Made by a program: the position numbers and the translations under genes. Below are positions 26,501-41,500 of a stretch of DNA of 64,000 bases, in pieces. Positions within the stretch are counted from its first letter, which is position 1; each line of letters opens with the position of its first letter. A model generated the notes under the pieces. That model ran no database searches, was not told the DNA's origin, and saw only the letters and a program-made list of their open reading frames with translations. Source of the stretch: Tubulanus polymorphus (taxonomy: Eukaryota; Nemertea; Palaeonemertea; Tubulaniformes; Tubulanidae); NCBI RefSeq assembly GCF_964204645.1, contig NC_134033.1, positions 7,228,231-7,292,230 of the forward strand, read 5' to 3'.

Positions 26501-29500
26501 TGTAGGCCTATTGAATTTCTTGCCTGAATTTTATTTCAAATTTTGTTTTGAAATTCAATCCAATGAGTACATTAATAAACGCAACAATTATACTGGGTTT
26601 GTTTGATACAGTAAAGCTCAGTACCTATAGGCCTAAAGCCTAAAGGTCGCGTACAATGATATTGTATTTACATTTACATTTGTATTTATTTTAGTAAATA
26701 CCTTGTGCATTTGACAAAGTTCGGTATGTACTATAGGAGCGGCCGAATAAAGTAATATATTCTTTTATTTTGATACCTCGTCGACACAACAGCTTTTCTC
26801 CACTATATCTCTTCGGCGTGTTTAGTTTAGGCCTACGACTCCCCGGTACTCTAATGATTAATCTTAGTAAATACACGGTTAATTTAGTAAAGAAAAATAG
26901 CTCGACAGTGCTTTTAAAATCTAAAGTAGTAAATTTCCTGAGTATCGGTAATATGATTTGATGAGGAAAATGGGCTTTTGTTAAAACTAGTTTTTAAAAA
27001 CCGCGGCTGAATGTGCAATCTTTCGGTAATAAATTTGTTAATTTATGCTTGAATTGATAATCGACGTGGCAAGAAACGTGCGGTAGGCGTTCGGTAATGT
27101 AAAAAAGCCTGTACTTTTGACAAAAAAGTATGGAAAAAAATAACAATAATAATAAATATAGCTGCATAGCAGCGATAACGGGTTTCTGCCTAATTGGTTC
27201 ATAGGTCGAACTGGGAAGCGTACGAAGATTTCATCGAAATAATTCTAGCCCATAACATATGACCATTTGTCAAAGCATCGAAGCAATACAGTCCAACTTG
27301 TTTATGTCTCAGATGGAGCCAGGGCCGTCATTATATTGCTGACTTATCCAAATTACACTTACACAGCGCAACGTTTTTCAGTGTGTAAACTCCGTCGTAC
27401 TCGGCATTATAGGACAGTGAGGAATTGAATTTTAGCCACCTGAGCCCTTGGCTTGATTCGAGCAAAAGACCTTAAATGACTTCACAGAATTTGATTATGA
27501 GTCTAGGAATTTCTGAATTTTTGAAGAATGCTTTCTCTGGTTTTGAGATCAATTAAAAATCCCTACCATTCACTCCTGAATACATTAGTAAATAATTAGT
27601 CAAATAGATTCTTATTTTATTGAAAGAAATTCTACTGAACATAGATTTTGAAATGAATTATGTGTCGATTGATCCAGACGAAATAATTACAGCTAAATCA
27701 ACTGACGATCAACAAGGTGAAGTTTTCATTTATCATCGGATAATTTGTCTACCCATGATGATACAAGCATTTTGGCGACATCTTTTGAAACCTCAACGCT
27801 TTAGTCAGTCACAGTCGATTTTCATGCCATCTGACCTCTTTCCACCTGTAAATAAGCAATCTAATGTAAGAATTACTCAGCTATGTAATATAATAGAGGA
27901 GCGAAAGAAAGTATAATATTTAAATCGTGCGTTTGCCGTGAAACATCTATTACAACTGTCTCGCAGAGCATAGACACCGACCATTAAGCCATGTGGATTC
28001 GGTATTTTAAGGGCTATACGGTTTACTCCAAAACAAGTCTCTGATAAATTTTTAAAAGCTTCATATCAAGGGTATATCGTAGGACTCTTGATGCTCGTAA
28101 ATTATCATCCCATAATAACAATGAATCCAATTCTGCATGTACACTAGCAGGACTGATTACTGATCCAAATATTTTAAACATGACATTAGAAAAAAACAAT
28201 TACACAAAACGTCAAGTACTAACAGCATCTGAGACGCTTAATTTGAAACGTACACTTGCACACTGTGGTTTAAATATATTCCCACCAGCTGCAAGAATCG
28301 GCAAAGGAATTGAAGACCGTAGTGACCAGTTCATTCCATGAATAATAATAGCTGGAAAGAAAGAATCGAAATACATAGTCGTACACACGAGTGTAAGCCA
28401 GCCCCTTACCAACTACTTAGGCTTTCCACTGGCTTTACGCGCTACATTTAGGGCCTAAATCTATTCTAGGCGTATCCCCCAAAAAGCTAGGTGTTAAGTT
28501 GCTAGCCAACGATGATCATTGCTTCATCGAGTATATGTTGCCGGATCTGGTTACGGTCCAAATAGATAGTCGTATAGGCCTACATAAATGTAAACCAGTC
28601 CCTTACTAACTACTAAGGCTTTCCAATGGCTCTACACACTACATTAAAGGCCTAATCTATTCTAGGCGAATCCCCCAAAAAAGCTAGGCATTAGGCAAGT
28701 AGTAGGTAGCCAACAATGATCATTGCTTTGCCGAGTACTCATTTGCTATCATATGTACTCATATCACAGCACCACCCAGTGGAAAGGTAACCTCAACTGC
28801 AGTTAGACCAAGAAATCATGTCTAACATTCCCTGGTTAGTGGATTCTCACCTTAAATTGCATAAACTCAGCTGTCGTCATCGACCCGAGTAGTCAAGTGA
28901 ACGCAGAAGTAAAATTCCATAGGAAAATCCCTACCATTTCTGTCCATATTACGTTGATTTGAGCCAGAAATCTTCAGGAAATGTAGCCAACGTAAATTGA
29001 TTTACTAATAGAATTAATCAATTGACTCATTCTAGGGATCATAGTTCATCAAAGTCCTAAAACTCGACATAAATTTGCGATTCAATTAAGCTAATAATGA
29101 TTTCAACCATCCACCATGTTGGCTGCATATTGTCCGCAGTAATTTGTAGGCTTTGCGGGATGTACTTTATCAATGGATGATAATGCTTTGCGTTATTCTT
29201 GTCGCTGTTTAGACCCGGTAATTACACGGAATAAATTCATAATAAATTACTATACGCAAATTCGAAATGGTCAGGCACTGAGTTATATTTCTGACAGAAA
29301 TGAAAATTACGTTTATAAGCTGTTAGTGGTCGAATCTGAGAGGAGTTACATTTTATGAAAAAATTTTGGCTGGAAAGTGGAAAATTTATTATAATAATAA
29401 TAATAGGCTAATCAACAGAATTACAAGAGGGTTTCTGCGAAAGCAGCAAGAACCCTAATAATCATGCGAATATCAATAGGGTTTTCTGTGAAGAAACAGA

Positions 29501-32500
29501 AAACCCTAATTACTTATATCAGACAACACCAGTGGGAATATACTACTAGTGATTGGCAATCGCTATGTCGCTTCAGGTATTCCTTACTCCCACCCCCCTG
29601 GGGAAAAAATATCTGGACTCGGCATTTAATCACGAAATAACATGTTCAAACTAAAATACAGAATGCCAGTCATTTTGACTTGTACACACGGATACAACAG
29701 TAAAAAATGCAATATGTGTGCATTTCAAATAATTTCACTTTGTTGTCTTGTCTGTGGAAATGAATTCTCTTTGGATATTCAAAAGGTTTATTTTGTTGTA
29801 CGCATTCTCTTGTATTGAATTGAATTGGTCAGGTCCATTCAATGTGTGCCGCATTGGCAGTCATATTAATTAGCATCCGCAAATTTCAGCGTTTCTCCTT
29901 GTCGCCGATACTAGAAAGGTATCAAGTCAATTCAAAATACTTTAGTCTACCACAAAGCATCAATTGCTAGATATGAAGACTAACTGCAGCAGCCTATACT
30001 TAGTGATGTTACCGTTCGTGATCATTGTTTTCAGAATACTTATAGGACGTCAATTTCATTAGTGAATTGAAGTTCCCTCTTCTCCTATGACTCTCCTACC
30101 CTCTTGCAGTTAACACTATTACAAGTTCTAATTGGCTATTTCACGGGATGTGATCTTGAATATGTCAATTACCACCTATGCCTTGACTGCTATTGCAGGC
30201 CTATCCCATCCAGAATTGTGTTTTCACTCAAATAAGACAAATTAGACAACATAAATTTAGATTCAAAACGATAGCTAAAATATACCATTATTGTTACATT
30301 ACTTCAATAACTTGAGTAGCCTAAAAGTATCCTCGCTTGCTAGGGTTTGATTACCTTATTGGTCTATTACACTGCCCATGATTTATTGGGCGGAGAGGTT
30401 GCCTCTTAGCGGCCGCTATAGATCTAACCAGTGTGGTATTGATAGAGTGAACCTACCGGAGAAAAATAAAACATCCGAAGAATTGGCTAGACTTGAGGAC
30501 GCGGAGCGGCAAACTGTTCATCAAAGAAATCTTGGGCGGTATAATAATTGATGGGTTGAAGGGTTTGCGTCTATGGTTGGTTTAGGCATGAGCTTCTCCA
30601 GGCAATCAAAACTCTGGCAAGCGAGGATGGGCTAACAAAATTCAATTACAATCTAAAATAGCTTTATTGTTGTTTTTGATTGTTGCTTTTGTACAGTAAA
30701 CAAGCAGCGATTTTACAAGGAACATTTGCACAGCACGCCCTAGTGATCAAATTCGGAAAACGGCTCTAACTTTTTAGCCCTTTGCCCATAGTATCTGCAT
30801 GATACCAAGTTTCGTCATGATCAGATGATTGTAGGACTAGTAGCATTTTAAAAGCACCACTTGTAAACCGCACCCTTAAGGTCAAATTTAGAAAATGGCT
30901 CTATAAATTTTAATAGTATTAATATGGCAGGAGATTGTACACATTCGATTCATGTATTTTCAGCTTTTTACTCAACTCAGCTGCTTACAGTTATGACCGA
31001 TTGTAGGTAAAAATGTCACCAAATCTTGCTACATAGGAAAAAATGCCACCGTTAGAAATGCCACTTTTTGTATAGAAGGAAAAAATGCCACCGGGAAAAA
31101 ATTATTTACATACATAGATTTAAGTTGACTGTAATTATCAGTCATTTTGTCAATGATGTTTCTATTGAATTTCCAACTTACTATTGTATTTGGCTATATT
31201 TTAGTATCCCTAAGTTTCCCCACTTTAAATTTCTTTAGTTTGTGGCTGGTTTTATGTTGTATATTTCCCATTATAGAACTATTATGTTGTATATTTCCAT
31301 TATCAATCAGTTCAAGTTTCGATGCAAATTTGACCTTAACTCTAATCCTAACTCCGTAACAAATTATTAGTCTGTGTGAAAATAAACTGTGGAATTATTA
31401 TCATTTTGTTTGTTTAGACATTAAAAAAATCATTGTATGTTACTTGTTAATCAAACTAGGTCCAGGGACCCCATGCCCACTTGGGAAGTGGTTTCAAATG
31501 CTCAACAATCTAACAATTTCAATATTCAATGCCCCCTGGTGACCATATACAAAAACCAATGACCTTGAAACTCACCACAATCATAGAACATGTCAGCAGC
31601 CATGATTTTGTAATTTATTGTGATAACAAAATATACCTCGTTACCAATTTAATATGGAAATACTAAGTTATTCTACTATTCAACGCCCACTGGTGACCAT
31701 ATTCAAAACCCAATAACCCTGTAACTCACTACAATCATAGAACATGTCATGAACTACAACTTTGCAATTGATCATGGTAACAAAATATGCCTAGGTACCA
31801 ATATTATATGGAAATACTAGGTTATTCTACTATTCAATGCCCCTGGTGACCATAGAATAACTAATTTCCTTTAAACTCACCACAATCATGGACGATGTCA
31901 TGAGCTACAACTTTGCAATTGATTGTGGTAAAAAAATATGTATTGGTACAAATATTAAAAAGTAATACAAAGATATTGTATTATTCAACACCCCTGGTGG
32001 CCATATACAAAAACCAATGAACTTGAAACTCACCACAATCATAGAACACGTTATAAGCTACAACTTTCTCATTCATTGTCGTATAAAAATATGCTTAGGT
32101 ATCAACATTGTGTCGAAAAACGTTTTCCCACCTACGAATGAGTACTGATGACACCAAGATGGCCACCAACTGCGTCATAATTGGCTGATCAAAAATACCT
32201 GTCTCAGGTATAAAACATCCCTTTCCGAAGAATACCCATCAGCAATTGCAATGAGAAATGGCAAACCAGTAGGAAGCTTCAGGACTCAGAATTCGGCCCA
32301 AAATTGATATTTTTGGGCACTTAAAAGGTCCTACGATGACCATCTTGAGTCCGATCGACCCAAGTTATGCTGATGGCCCTGGGGGGATGGGGGTTCAAAT
32401 ATATACGAAAGATCAAGGTAATTGATCAAGGGGTCTTCAAAATTTCCCTCAAAAAGTTCAAAAACGCATAAAAAGTGCTGATTATGGTGAACAATGGCTG

Positions 32501-35500
32501 CCAGTCGGCCATCTTGATTCTGACAGGGCCAGTTTTTGAGCTGAAGATGTGTCTAGGGTAGATACTTGTATAGACTAAATACAGGGTTCATTGTGTCACT
32601 GCTGACAAAAATTCACTGCTATTCACTGCCAATGATGCCAAGTCAAATTCACTGCCATTTGGCTACCTAGTAAAGACATGTTACCAAAAGACTACGGATA
32701 GAGCCAAAACAAGACTACGGATAGAGCCAAAACAATCAAACACCCGCTGAAGAACCAAAAAGCACTTACTAATTATATTCGCATAATACTTCCACCGGCT
32801 CCAAGTTCGTTCGATTTCATGCAAATTCTACATCTAAACTTATGAATACAATTCGGAACACGTTCAATCCAGTTACGGTACTCCGGATGATGAAGCCATG
32901 AATCTTGAAATGTACATTTTCCCACAGTGTAACGGGCCAGAGATTTTTAAAAAATCCGAACGCAAACCACCGCCATTTGCAATTTTGTGAAACAGGTGCC
33001 TGGACCTGGTAGCAATGGCAACCATAAAAATGAACTCGTGAATAAAATTGAATTGAATTGGTTGGCACATCGATAGTCACAACACCAATGAATAAAATGA
33101 AATTGAATTGCCGTCGGCATGACATCGTCTGTATATTTTTTTGTTCGAAACTCAACGAAATTTCTCGTGACATTTTAAAATTGCCAATCTCAGACAAAAT
33201 TGAACACATTTAAAAATTCACTGCCCCCTTTCCCATTTCCACTGCCTTTCTAAAAAATTCACTGCTATTAACAGCTGTGAATAGATTTTTTTCAATTCGC
33301 TGCTATTCACTGCTTTCACTGCCCGCGACGAACCCTGTAAATATCAAGACATTACCTTGAAGCGTCTTCAAAACTTCCAAAAATAACTGGATTCAGTCTA
33401 CGGACGGACAAACAGACGAAAAGTGAACGCAATAGCTCACTGGGATTTAAGTCACAAGTGGGCTAAAAATGTACATTACTTGTTAATCTTACAAATTATT
33501 AGTCTGTCTCAAAAAAAAACTGTGGAATTATTATCATTATTTGTTCATTTTAAACTGTTGAAAAAAAAAATCGTTGGTGGCACTTTTACCGGTGGCATTT
33601 TTTCCAACAGCTGAGTATAAGATCTTCTAGAAACTCAATAATTGAATATCTTCATAAAGGTTGAACAAAGCCATTCAATGTTGAATGATTATATTATGTT
33701 GTAGACATAATGTATACTTGAAATCAAAGATGCCCATGAGTCAACAATGCTTGAATAGCAGTGAATCTATACCATGCTGATAAATCTAATTGCAATCATT
33801 AGGATCTTTTGACAGTAATTTCTGATCTAACCTCACGATCAAAATTCAAATTTACATTACATATAATTGGTGCATTGCTATTGCAATGCCTCATAGTTTC
33901 CAAAGCGGTTGATTGAATCTGATGAATAATTGTTAAAATCAATTTGACTGAGATGTCCCATTGTAACATTTTGCACTAGGGTCTTATTGTTTCGTGTACT
34001 TCTGAACATTTAACAATCCGGAAAACTTGTCATCAGTGCAAATTCACAATATCTCATGATAGGATGAAGGTGTATTTTCCATTAACTGCCCTATTTCCCA
34101 TTGGCATTATTCCTCAACAAAGTCTCCTGCTGGGATTCCGAGACATCTGAAACGAATAGACGATCCTTTATTCTCCTCCGATACCACAATCAGCAGAAAG
34201 TTGCATTTTCATGCTGGTCGACAAGTTGATACTGTGCATAATTTGAAGAGAGTATAGAAAGCTGTGGGGCAATCCTTGTCGAACGTCTCTTTAAATCTGA
34301 ATCCTGATTATTAGTTATTCAATGTATGACCAAGCATGCGACTCGCAGGTCGGCCTTTTTGCTAAAGTATCTGGAGCATACGACTCGTAGGTTGGCCCTT
34401 TTCAGTTTCAGAACTTATTCGGTATATCTCTAACTTCAACTCTAACCCTATTCCGCTCGGTTTTGTCTTATCTGTCTCAAAAATGTTCATTAGATATTCA
34501 TAAATGATGACTAGAGTTGACATAAGCAAAATTTGACATAAACAAACTGATATGTGAGAGGGTGTCAAACTTACAATTTATTATTCAGAACTATGACGAT
34601 ATTAATTATCTTTCGCTAAAGTTGGAAATGATACCTTGTTTCTCATTTATTATGGAAAACTGTATGCCAAAAGTGAACCAGGCGGCATTTTATTTTTATT
34701 TATTCCATAAAAAAGTATGAAGTATGATATATTTCCATCAGGCATATATTTCCATTTTTATGTTTTTATTCAAAAACAATTTTCCACTGAAAATTATAGG
34801 ATATGGTACGAAGTTCTTACTGTTTGTCAAATACTATTCAAGTACGCCTGTAGGTCTAGTTTGATTGCCAGATGTTACATCATTCCCACCTTCCTGTTTT
34901 TCCCAATTTTCATGGGTACATCAACTATTCAACTATTTAAAAAAGGCTCCAAGGCACTTACAAAGAAATACATTAAAAAGATTAAAGCCATACATAAAAT
35001 CGTGCGAGAACCCAATTAAAGTACGAATCAACGACATTGTAAAATTAACAACTAAAAGTCTGCTTAAAAAAGTGTGTTTTCAATGATCTTTTAAAACATT
35101 TAACCTTTTCAATCGATCTAAGAGAACTTGGTAAAATATTCCACACATCAGGAGCATTAACTCCTAAAACTTAGTAAAAGATCTATCACCAAATCTGTTA
35201 AAAGTACGTGGCACTACAAGTAAATTGTGACTTATAGATGATCTTCAGGACTGGTAGGTTGGTATATCTGAAGCATGTTTACGAGATAGTTTGGAGCCTG
35301 GTTATGTAAAGCACGGAAAACGAATAAAGCTATTCTGTACACTATACAGTATCTAATTGGTAACCAATGCAAATCTTTAACACAGGAGTAATGTGTTACC
35401 TATGTTTCCTCCTAGTAATGATTCTAGCTGCTGAATTTTGAACTCTTTGTAAACGTAATTGATGATCTGGAATTCCAAACAGTAACGCATTACAGTAGTC

Positions 35501-38500
35501 TAACCTTGAGGTAACTAGAGAATGAACAATTAACCGAGCAGCATCTTTAGACAGGTAACTCCTAATGCGACAAATATTCCGCAAGTGATAATTACATAAT
35601 TTAGTGACAACTGTAACATGCGAAGCCATAGCTAGTGACTTGACTTGTCGAAAAACACGCCTAGATTGCGAACAACATGTTCAGGATAATTCCTAACTAG
35701 CGTGGCTTAAAATAAGCTTCAGTAAATATCAAAGAAACGCCATTAGAATGGGAAGTAATGATTCAATCACGTGAAAATACTAATTAAGTGCTTTGAATTA
35801 AAAATCTTAAATAAATGAAAATATATTCTCTAAATCCAAGACAAAATTAATATCATCTGCATGAACAAAATCTAAATTACCATATATCTACAGACTAATT
35901 CTGATTCAATTTCAAAAATAAAGGACCAATGGTCCAGTGGCTCATTAAACTTGTGTGAAGCAAAAAATCTGTCACGTAGGCTACCGGTATGCAAAAATTC
36001 ATTTCATTGAAAATTAAACAAGAAAAAAAATATAAATAAAGGTCCAATGGCCCTGTGGTTCACTATTAAATCATTGAGTGCATATATTGTCAAAAATATT
36101 ATACTAAATATAGATTAATTTGGGCTCACCATTAAATCATTGAGTGCATATATTGTCAAAAATATTATACTAAATATAGATTAATTTGGATTGAAGATGT
36201 ATGAGGCTGACAATTATGCACCTGCGATTGTGTGAGAGTGCTGTGTATACTATCATTGCCGAGTCACTGTGCTATACATAGTCTCGCTCAGGTGATTGCT
36301 AACAAGCGCAGCCATATACTGTAACCTATATTCGAAACACACACGGCTGACTGCTTACGAGCGTATATACAAATGTACTAGCGACGCAGTATTAGATTGA
36401 CCGAAATTTCACAAGTCAGAATCCATCCATCCACAAAATGTCAAAAAATACAAACATATACAGACTTTTTTTTTCTAGAAATCTAAACAAATACCGGCTA
36501 TGATTTTTTTCTTAAATATACAAATAAATACCGACTTGGAAGACCCCCGCCATCGGTATAGTCATACTTGCTAGTTCAGATACTGAATTAAATAGCCTAC
36601 TCGCTTATATTCGTGACAACGAACAAATTATAAGCAAACGAACGATACCTGTCGAATAAAAATGCTCGCCATTTTGTTTTGGGTTTCACATTAGGCTTTC
36701 CCAATGGGCTTTCCCAATTACATCAGAAACGCTGAAATCCCCGGAATTTCCCGTACATCCCACAAACAGCCAATCACATTCATTGTAGTTCAGGTTACAA
36801 GGTCAACTCAAATAAATAGAAGCGAGGAAATTTAGGGGGTTTATTAAGTGAGGGCTTGTAGGTTGAAAAGTACATTGAGATCAGTCGAACTAAAAATGGC
36901 GACACTTCCAGGAAGGATTGAGGTTTTATATATTTCAATTCCAAGCATGCAAATTGTCATACGTAACAAGGGGTCCAGGGACACCATGCCCACTTGGGAA
37001 GTGGTTTCCAATGCTCAACAATCTAACAATTTCAATATTCAACACCCCCTGGTGACCATATACAAAAACCAATGACCTTGAAACTCACTACAATCATAGA
37101 ACATGTCAACTGCTACAATTTTGTAATTGATTGTGATAACAAAATATGCCTCGTTACCAATCTAATATGGAAATACTAAGTAATTCTACTATTCAATGCC
37201 CCCTGGTGACCATATGCAAACCCAATGACCTTGAAACTCACCACAATAATAGAACATGTCATAAACTACAACTTTGCAATTGATCATGGTAACAAAATAT
37301 GCATAGGTACCAATCTAATAAGGAAAAACTAAGTTATTCTACTATTCAACGCCCCCTGGTGACCATACAGTATAACTAATGTCCTTAAAACTCATTGAGT
37401 TAACTCATTGAAAATGAACTAATTTTAACTCAGAGTTAACTTTAACTCACAACTGTGGAACTGGATCATGGTTTTTAATAATTTTACGATAGGATTTAAG
37501 TAGTTTACATTTTCACTCAGACAAATTGTCTGAGGTGATATTGCCTTAAGGTGATATTGCCTACGCGACTGTACACGACTGTTTCCAACACTGTGCCACA
37601 GTTAACATACTAATACAAATAATCAGGCTCCAAAATGTATTGCTAATGCGAACATCAATAAAATGATTTCAATTAGTGATGATAAACCAAGTATTCCAGT
37701 CGTATAAATATCAGACTCATCTCTAAAAATTTGATGCTATCACCAGTAAATCAGCCGTGTGGCGAACACGGAAGTAAATTTCCGCATTTTGAAACCAGAA
37801 TTTTGTCAGATATCTTGATGCAACATTTCCTTATGCACAGGATATCAAAACTAGATGAATCATTGAACACATCGCACACAATAAATCGTCATATCATACA
37901 CCTTGAATATCAGTATTCGCCCTAGAAATGATGATATCAACCTATTTAATTGTTCACCATTTTGTTTGTGAAATAACGCGCACCAGCTGACCCACCTCAT
38001 TCAATGTTATGACGTCATGGAAATCAAAACTGAGTAAACACAAATTTTATATAACCAAGATTTTGAGGGGTTACGTCTTTGAAAGCCCATAACTACCGAA
38101 CAAAGCGTCGTATCTTGGCGATATAAAGTTCTTCCGACGCAAATAGCATTGAATTTTCACATGTGTAATTTTGGACCGTTAAAGATGCTGCATAAAATAA
38201 CGTGCTCAAATAAATCGATTATTGGAAACTTTTTGGTAAATTTCTCAAATAAATTGCCCATGGGCAAAGTGTGGTTTACCTTGAAAGCTAGAGGTTGTTT
38301 GGAGTAAGGGCATTGCTTGAAAAAATCTTTTTAATTCGTGATTTCAAAGTTCTAGAAGTTTATGTTGTATTTTATCTTTCTTAAAGAATTATTTTGTAGT
38401 CAAATAAGACCAAAGATAAACATTTGTATATGGTCTACGTCCAAAATTTCGTAGGGTACAGGTAGGCGCGGCATTGGAAACTATTTTATATTTTCAAAAA

Positions 38501-41500
38501 ACTATTTTTCACAATATGAAAAAATATTCAAATAAAATTCATATAATGTCTTAGGATCAGAGGGTGGCTGAATATTGAGTCTTGGAAACGAAACCTCTCC
38601 CAATATATGGCCGCTGAAGCTAAAACATCGGGGTGTAGTATTAGATGGTTTTAAATCCTGGAATTTACCACTACAATATTCAGACCTCGACCTAAACCTA
38701 AAGTTTGCTGCTTAGTATTTTCGGGTCACAAGAAATTACAATTTATTCCAAATTCTATCAAACAGAAAACACAGCGCTCATCTTCTGCTACGACGATTAT
38801 TCAGCCTGTTATCATACCAAACGTGCATGCGCCAAGCAGCGTTACAGCAGCTCCATATAGTAGTCTGTATGAGCGTGTGTTTAAGTGTGCAACAGTCTAA
38901 TGTTTAGCAGTCCCGTCCTGCGCACGTGGAGGCCTTGTGTAGTGAACGCTAGCTTCACTTCAATCTCAATGAACACAATCATCGGGTATCAAAACGAAAC
39001 AATACCTATGGCGATAGGCCTATGTGAAATAATTATATTCTCACCAGCAATGAGCATTTAAAATTCGCACCTAGTCCAATGAAACGTTTGCCATAAATGG
39101 CTTGCCCATAATTATTTTAGTAGCGCCGGAATTCCCAGTATAAAAACAGCCAATCACATTCGCTCATAGAGACGACGCCCCCCAATCGAGGTCATTGCAA
39201 TTTTATACGCAAGTTGACCATGTCATCCACAGAGGTTCGTCATGTCTTCAATCGCATCGATTATACGTCGTTTAACCCGAGAACCAATGAAAGAAATGCT
39301 CACATAAAAAAACGTACCGCGATTTTACGTGAATTGGCTCAATGCCAACCTCATACTGCTGACAAAGGTAAACCAAAAATATGAAACCCACGGCTTTCAA
39401 CTTTGCGCACCATAACGAAAACCAATTACGAAATATATTTTTGCTTATTCTGTTCAAGAAAAAAGGGTTAAAGTTATAATTTTTTAGCCCTCTACGCCTA
39501 CAGAAATATAGCCTACACAATCATTTCGACGATGCACATGGAGTAAACTAGCTATGGGTACCGGAACTTCAGTAGATACAAGACAAGAGCAGCGATCACA
39601 CAAGCATTTTTGGCCAGGAACAACTGTTCACACCGGTGCCAAATGGGCCCTAACCTGTTTGGCCCGGGCCAAATTTGGCCCGACCAAAAACGTTAACGGA
39701 ATCTATCATCATGCTGATAATTGCTAGATTACTTATCAGATTGTGTTGAAATGATTATGCATAGAAAGATTTACAGCTCAAAGAAAAAACGTGACTAACT
39801 TGAGTGACTTCAGGTGAAGAACACGAAAATAGATAGGAGCCAGGATTTTTTTTTTTTTAATAATAAAGACAATTAGCAAGAATAAGTTGCATTTCCTTCA
39901 AATCACAATCCACTACGATCATCCGATAAAGTTTATTGCCACCATAGACTACCGCCCCCTGGCTCTTTGAAGAAGAGACAGGGAACCAGTCTTCAATTCA
40001 ATTCAGAATTTATTTTACAGAAAAGCGGTTTTAAGTTTTATTAGATATAAAAACTGAAAAATATAAATGTTCATACAGAGATTTTTCAAATGCCCACTCA
40101 CGCAAGCACCCAATGAAAGTAAAAGAAAATTAACCTAATTTTTTAAAAACGTGAAAGTAAATGTTTTATTGTGAAATTTTGTGTCAATAAAGAATGGCTT
40201 GAATTGTCGGCAGCACTATGCTGCGCATGAATACCAATTTCAAGACTGATCACGCACACTCAACAAAGGTTGGTATGCGCTGCTAAAATAACAAAAACAA
40301 TTAAACAAAATCATAAAACAATGAAAACGACAACCGATATAGCCAATATACGAAAGGAACCTAGATTTTATTACTGCATTAAATGCGTGTGAATATCAGA
40401 GCCCAATAAAGTTTCTAACGAAAGTTATCGACTCCCCAAGCAAGTTATCAATCCGTGTGATAGCAATATGGGCTTGCAAGCATGCAAGCCCATGCAAAGA
40501 AGGTATTAACTTTAGGCCCACCCGGCAGCAACTTATTTCTTAAATTCATACCGTTACTTTATCTGACCTGGCCAGGGAATGAATAACAAGGTAGGCCTAT
40601 CATTTTGTGGATTACAAATGTTATTTTACTGATAATCATGAGATATACATTTTCACATTGAAACTATGCTGAAAAACCCTCATTTCATAACATATCTGGA
40701 AGTGTGGATTGAGCTTTCTATCTAAACTTTGAAGATTCTATCTAAACTTTGAAGAGCCTGGTGTAGAATTAATACAAGATGAGGCGTTCTTTATAGGTTT
40801 TCTATCTTATTGAACGCACATGCGTGTGACCAGTTGTCCCGGGCCAAAATTGCTTGTTCTAACTATGGGTTCCAAACGGGTTCCTACCTGCAACGGGCCA
40901 AATTTGGAATGGACCAAATAATCAGTGTGTGTTCATACATTCATTGCTAAATAGGCTGTCCTGCAATATATGTTTTTAAATGATAGGCTTATGAGTCCCT
41001 GGCAGTTATTCATTCTTCAAAATTTGATGACTACAGTTTATCATTATATCTGGACACATCAATCCATGATAGATTCTAGGTAATTTCCAAAATAATCAAA
41101 ACGGCTATCTGCTCATTTGTTCACTTAATTATTAATTAATGAATCCTTGCTCAGACATCCTTGCTTGCCACTAATGGATTAAAAAACAACCAGTTTGTCA
41201 CCTGGCATGCAGTCTGTCACATGTCTGTCTGTTCTAATTGTAATCGTGACTCAGACTCACAGCAGTATAAGTCAGCTTTCAAGGCAAAATCAAATTCAGA
41301 CATACACCAAGTGTGTCCCGAATGAAATCATCTTCAACTAAATCTTCATCATGTAGCCTATATCCAAGGTTCTAATTTCGGGATTTGTCATCCATAGCAA
41401 ATTGCTTTTACAATTGCGAATCCAACAAATCTCGCCACACCATGGCGGCTAACTTCGTTGCGAGCGGGTTTTCCGAATCGGATTTTGAAAATCTTTCGAT

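Larger units (their letters stand above)
27156..29462 (+). mobile_element. Family D element with hairpin ends and a coding relic
   Basis: The head ATATAGCTGCATAGCAGCGA (stem AGCTGC/GCAGC) is followed by TAACGGGTTTCTGCC. The tail AGGGTTTCTGC...GCAGCAAGAACCCT is followed by AATAAT. The GGGTTTCTGC of the head is inverted in the tail, the same asymmetric layout as families B and C. At 2.3 kb this is the only such element here with a coding trace inside (27,620-28,341). Confidence 0.45.

Noticed and set aside
32817-33209. 130-codon minus-strand frame in the CAGGGTTC element
   Set aside because: No transposase signature or homologous second copy could be seen; length is within chance for this composition.
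34717-35086. Two overlapping plus-strand frames of 73 and 100 codons
   Set aside because: They partly overlap the 3' end of the LINE relic on the other strand and show no domain.
36894-36968. Possible start of another gene (MATLPGRIE...)
   Set aside because: Only nine or so codons before a weak donor-like site and a transposon; no supporting downstream exon.
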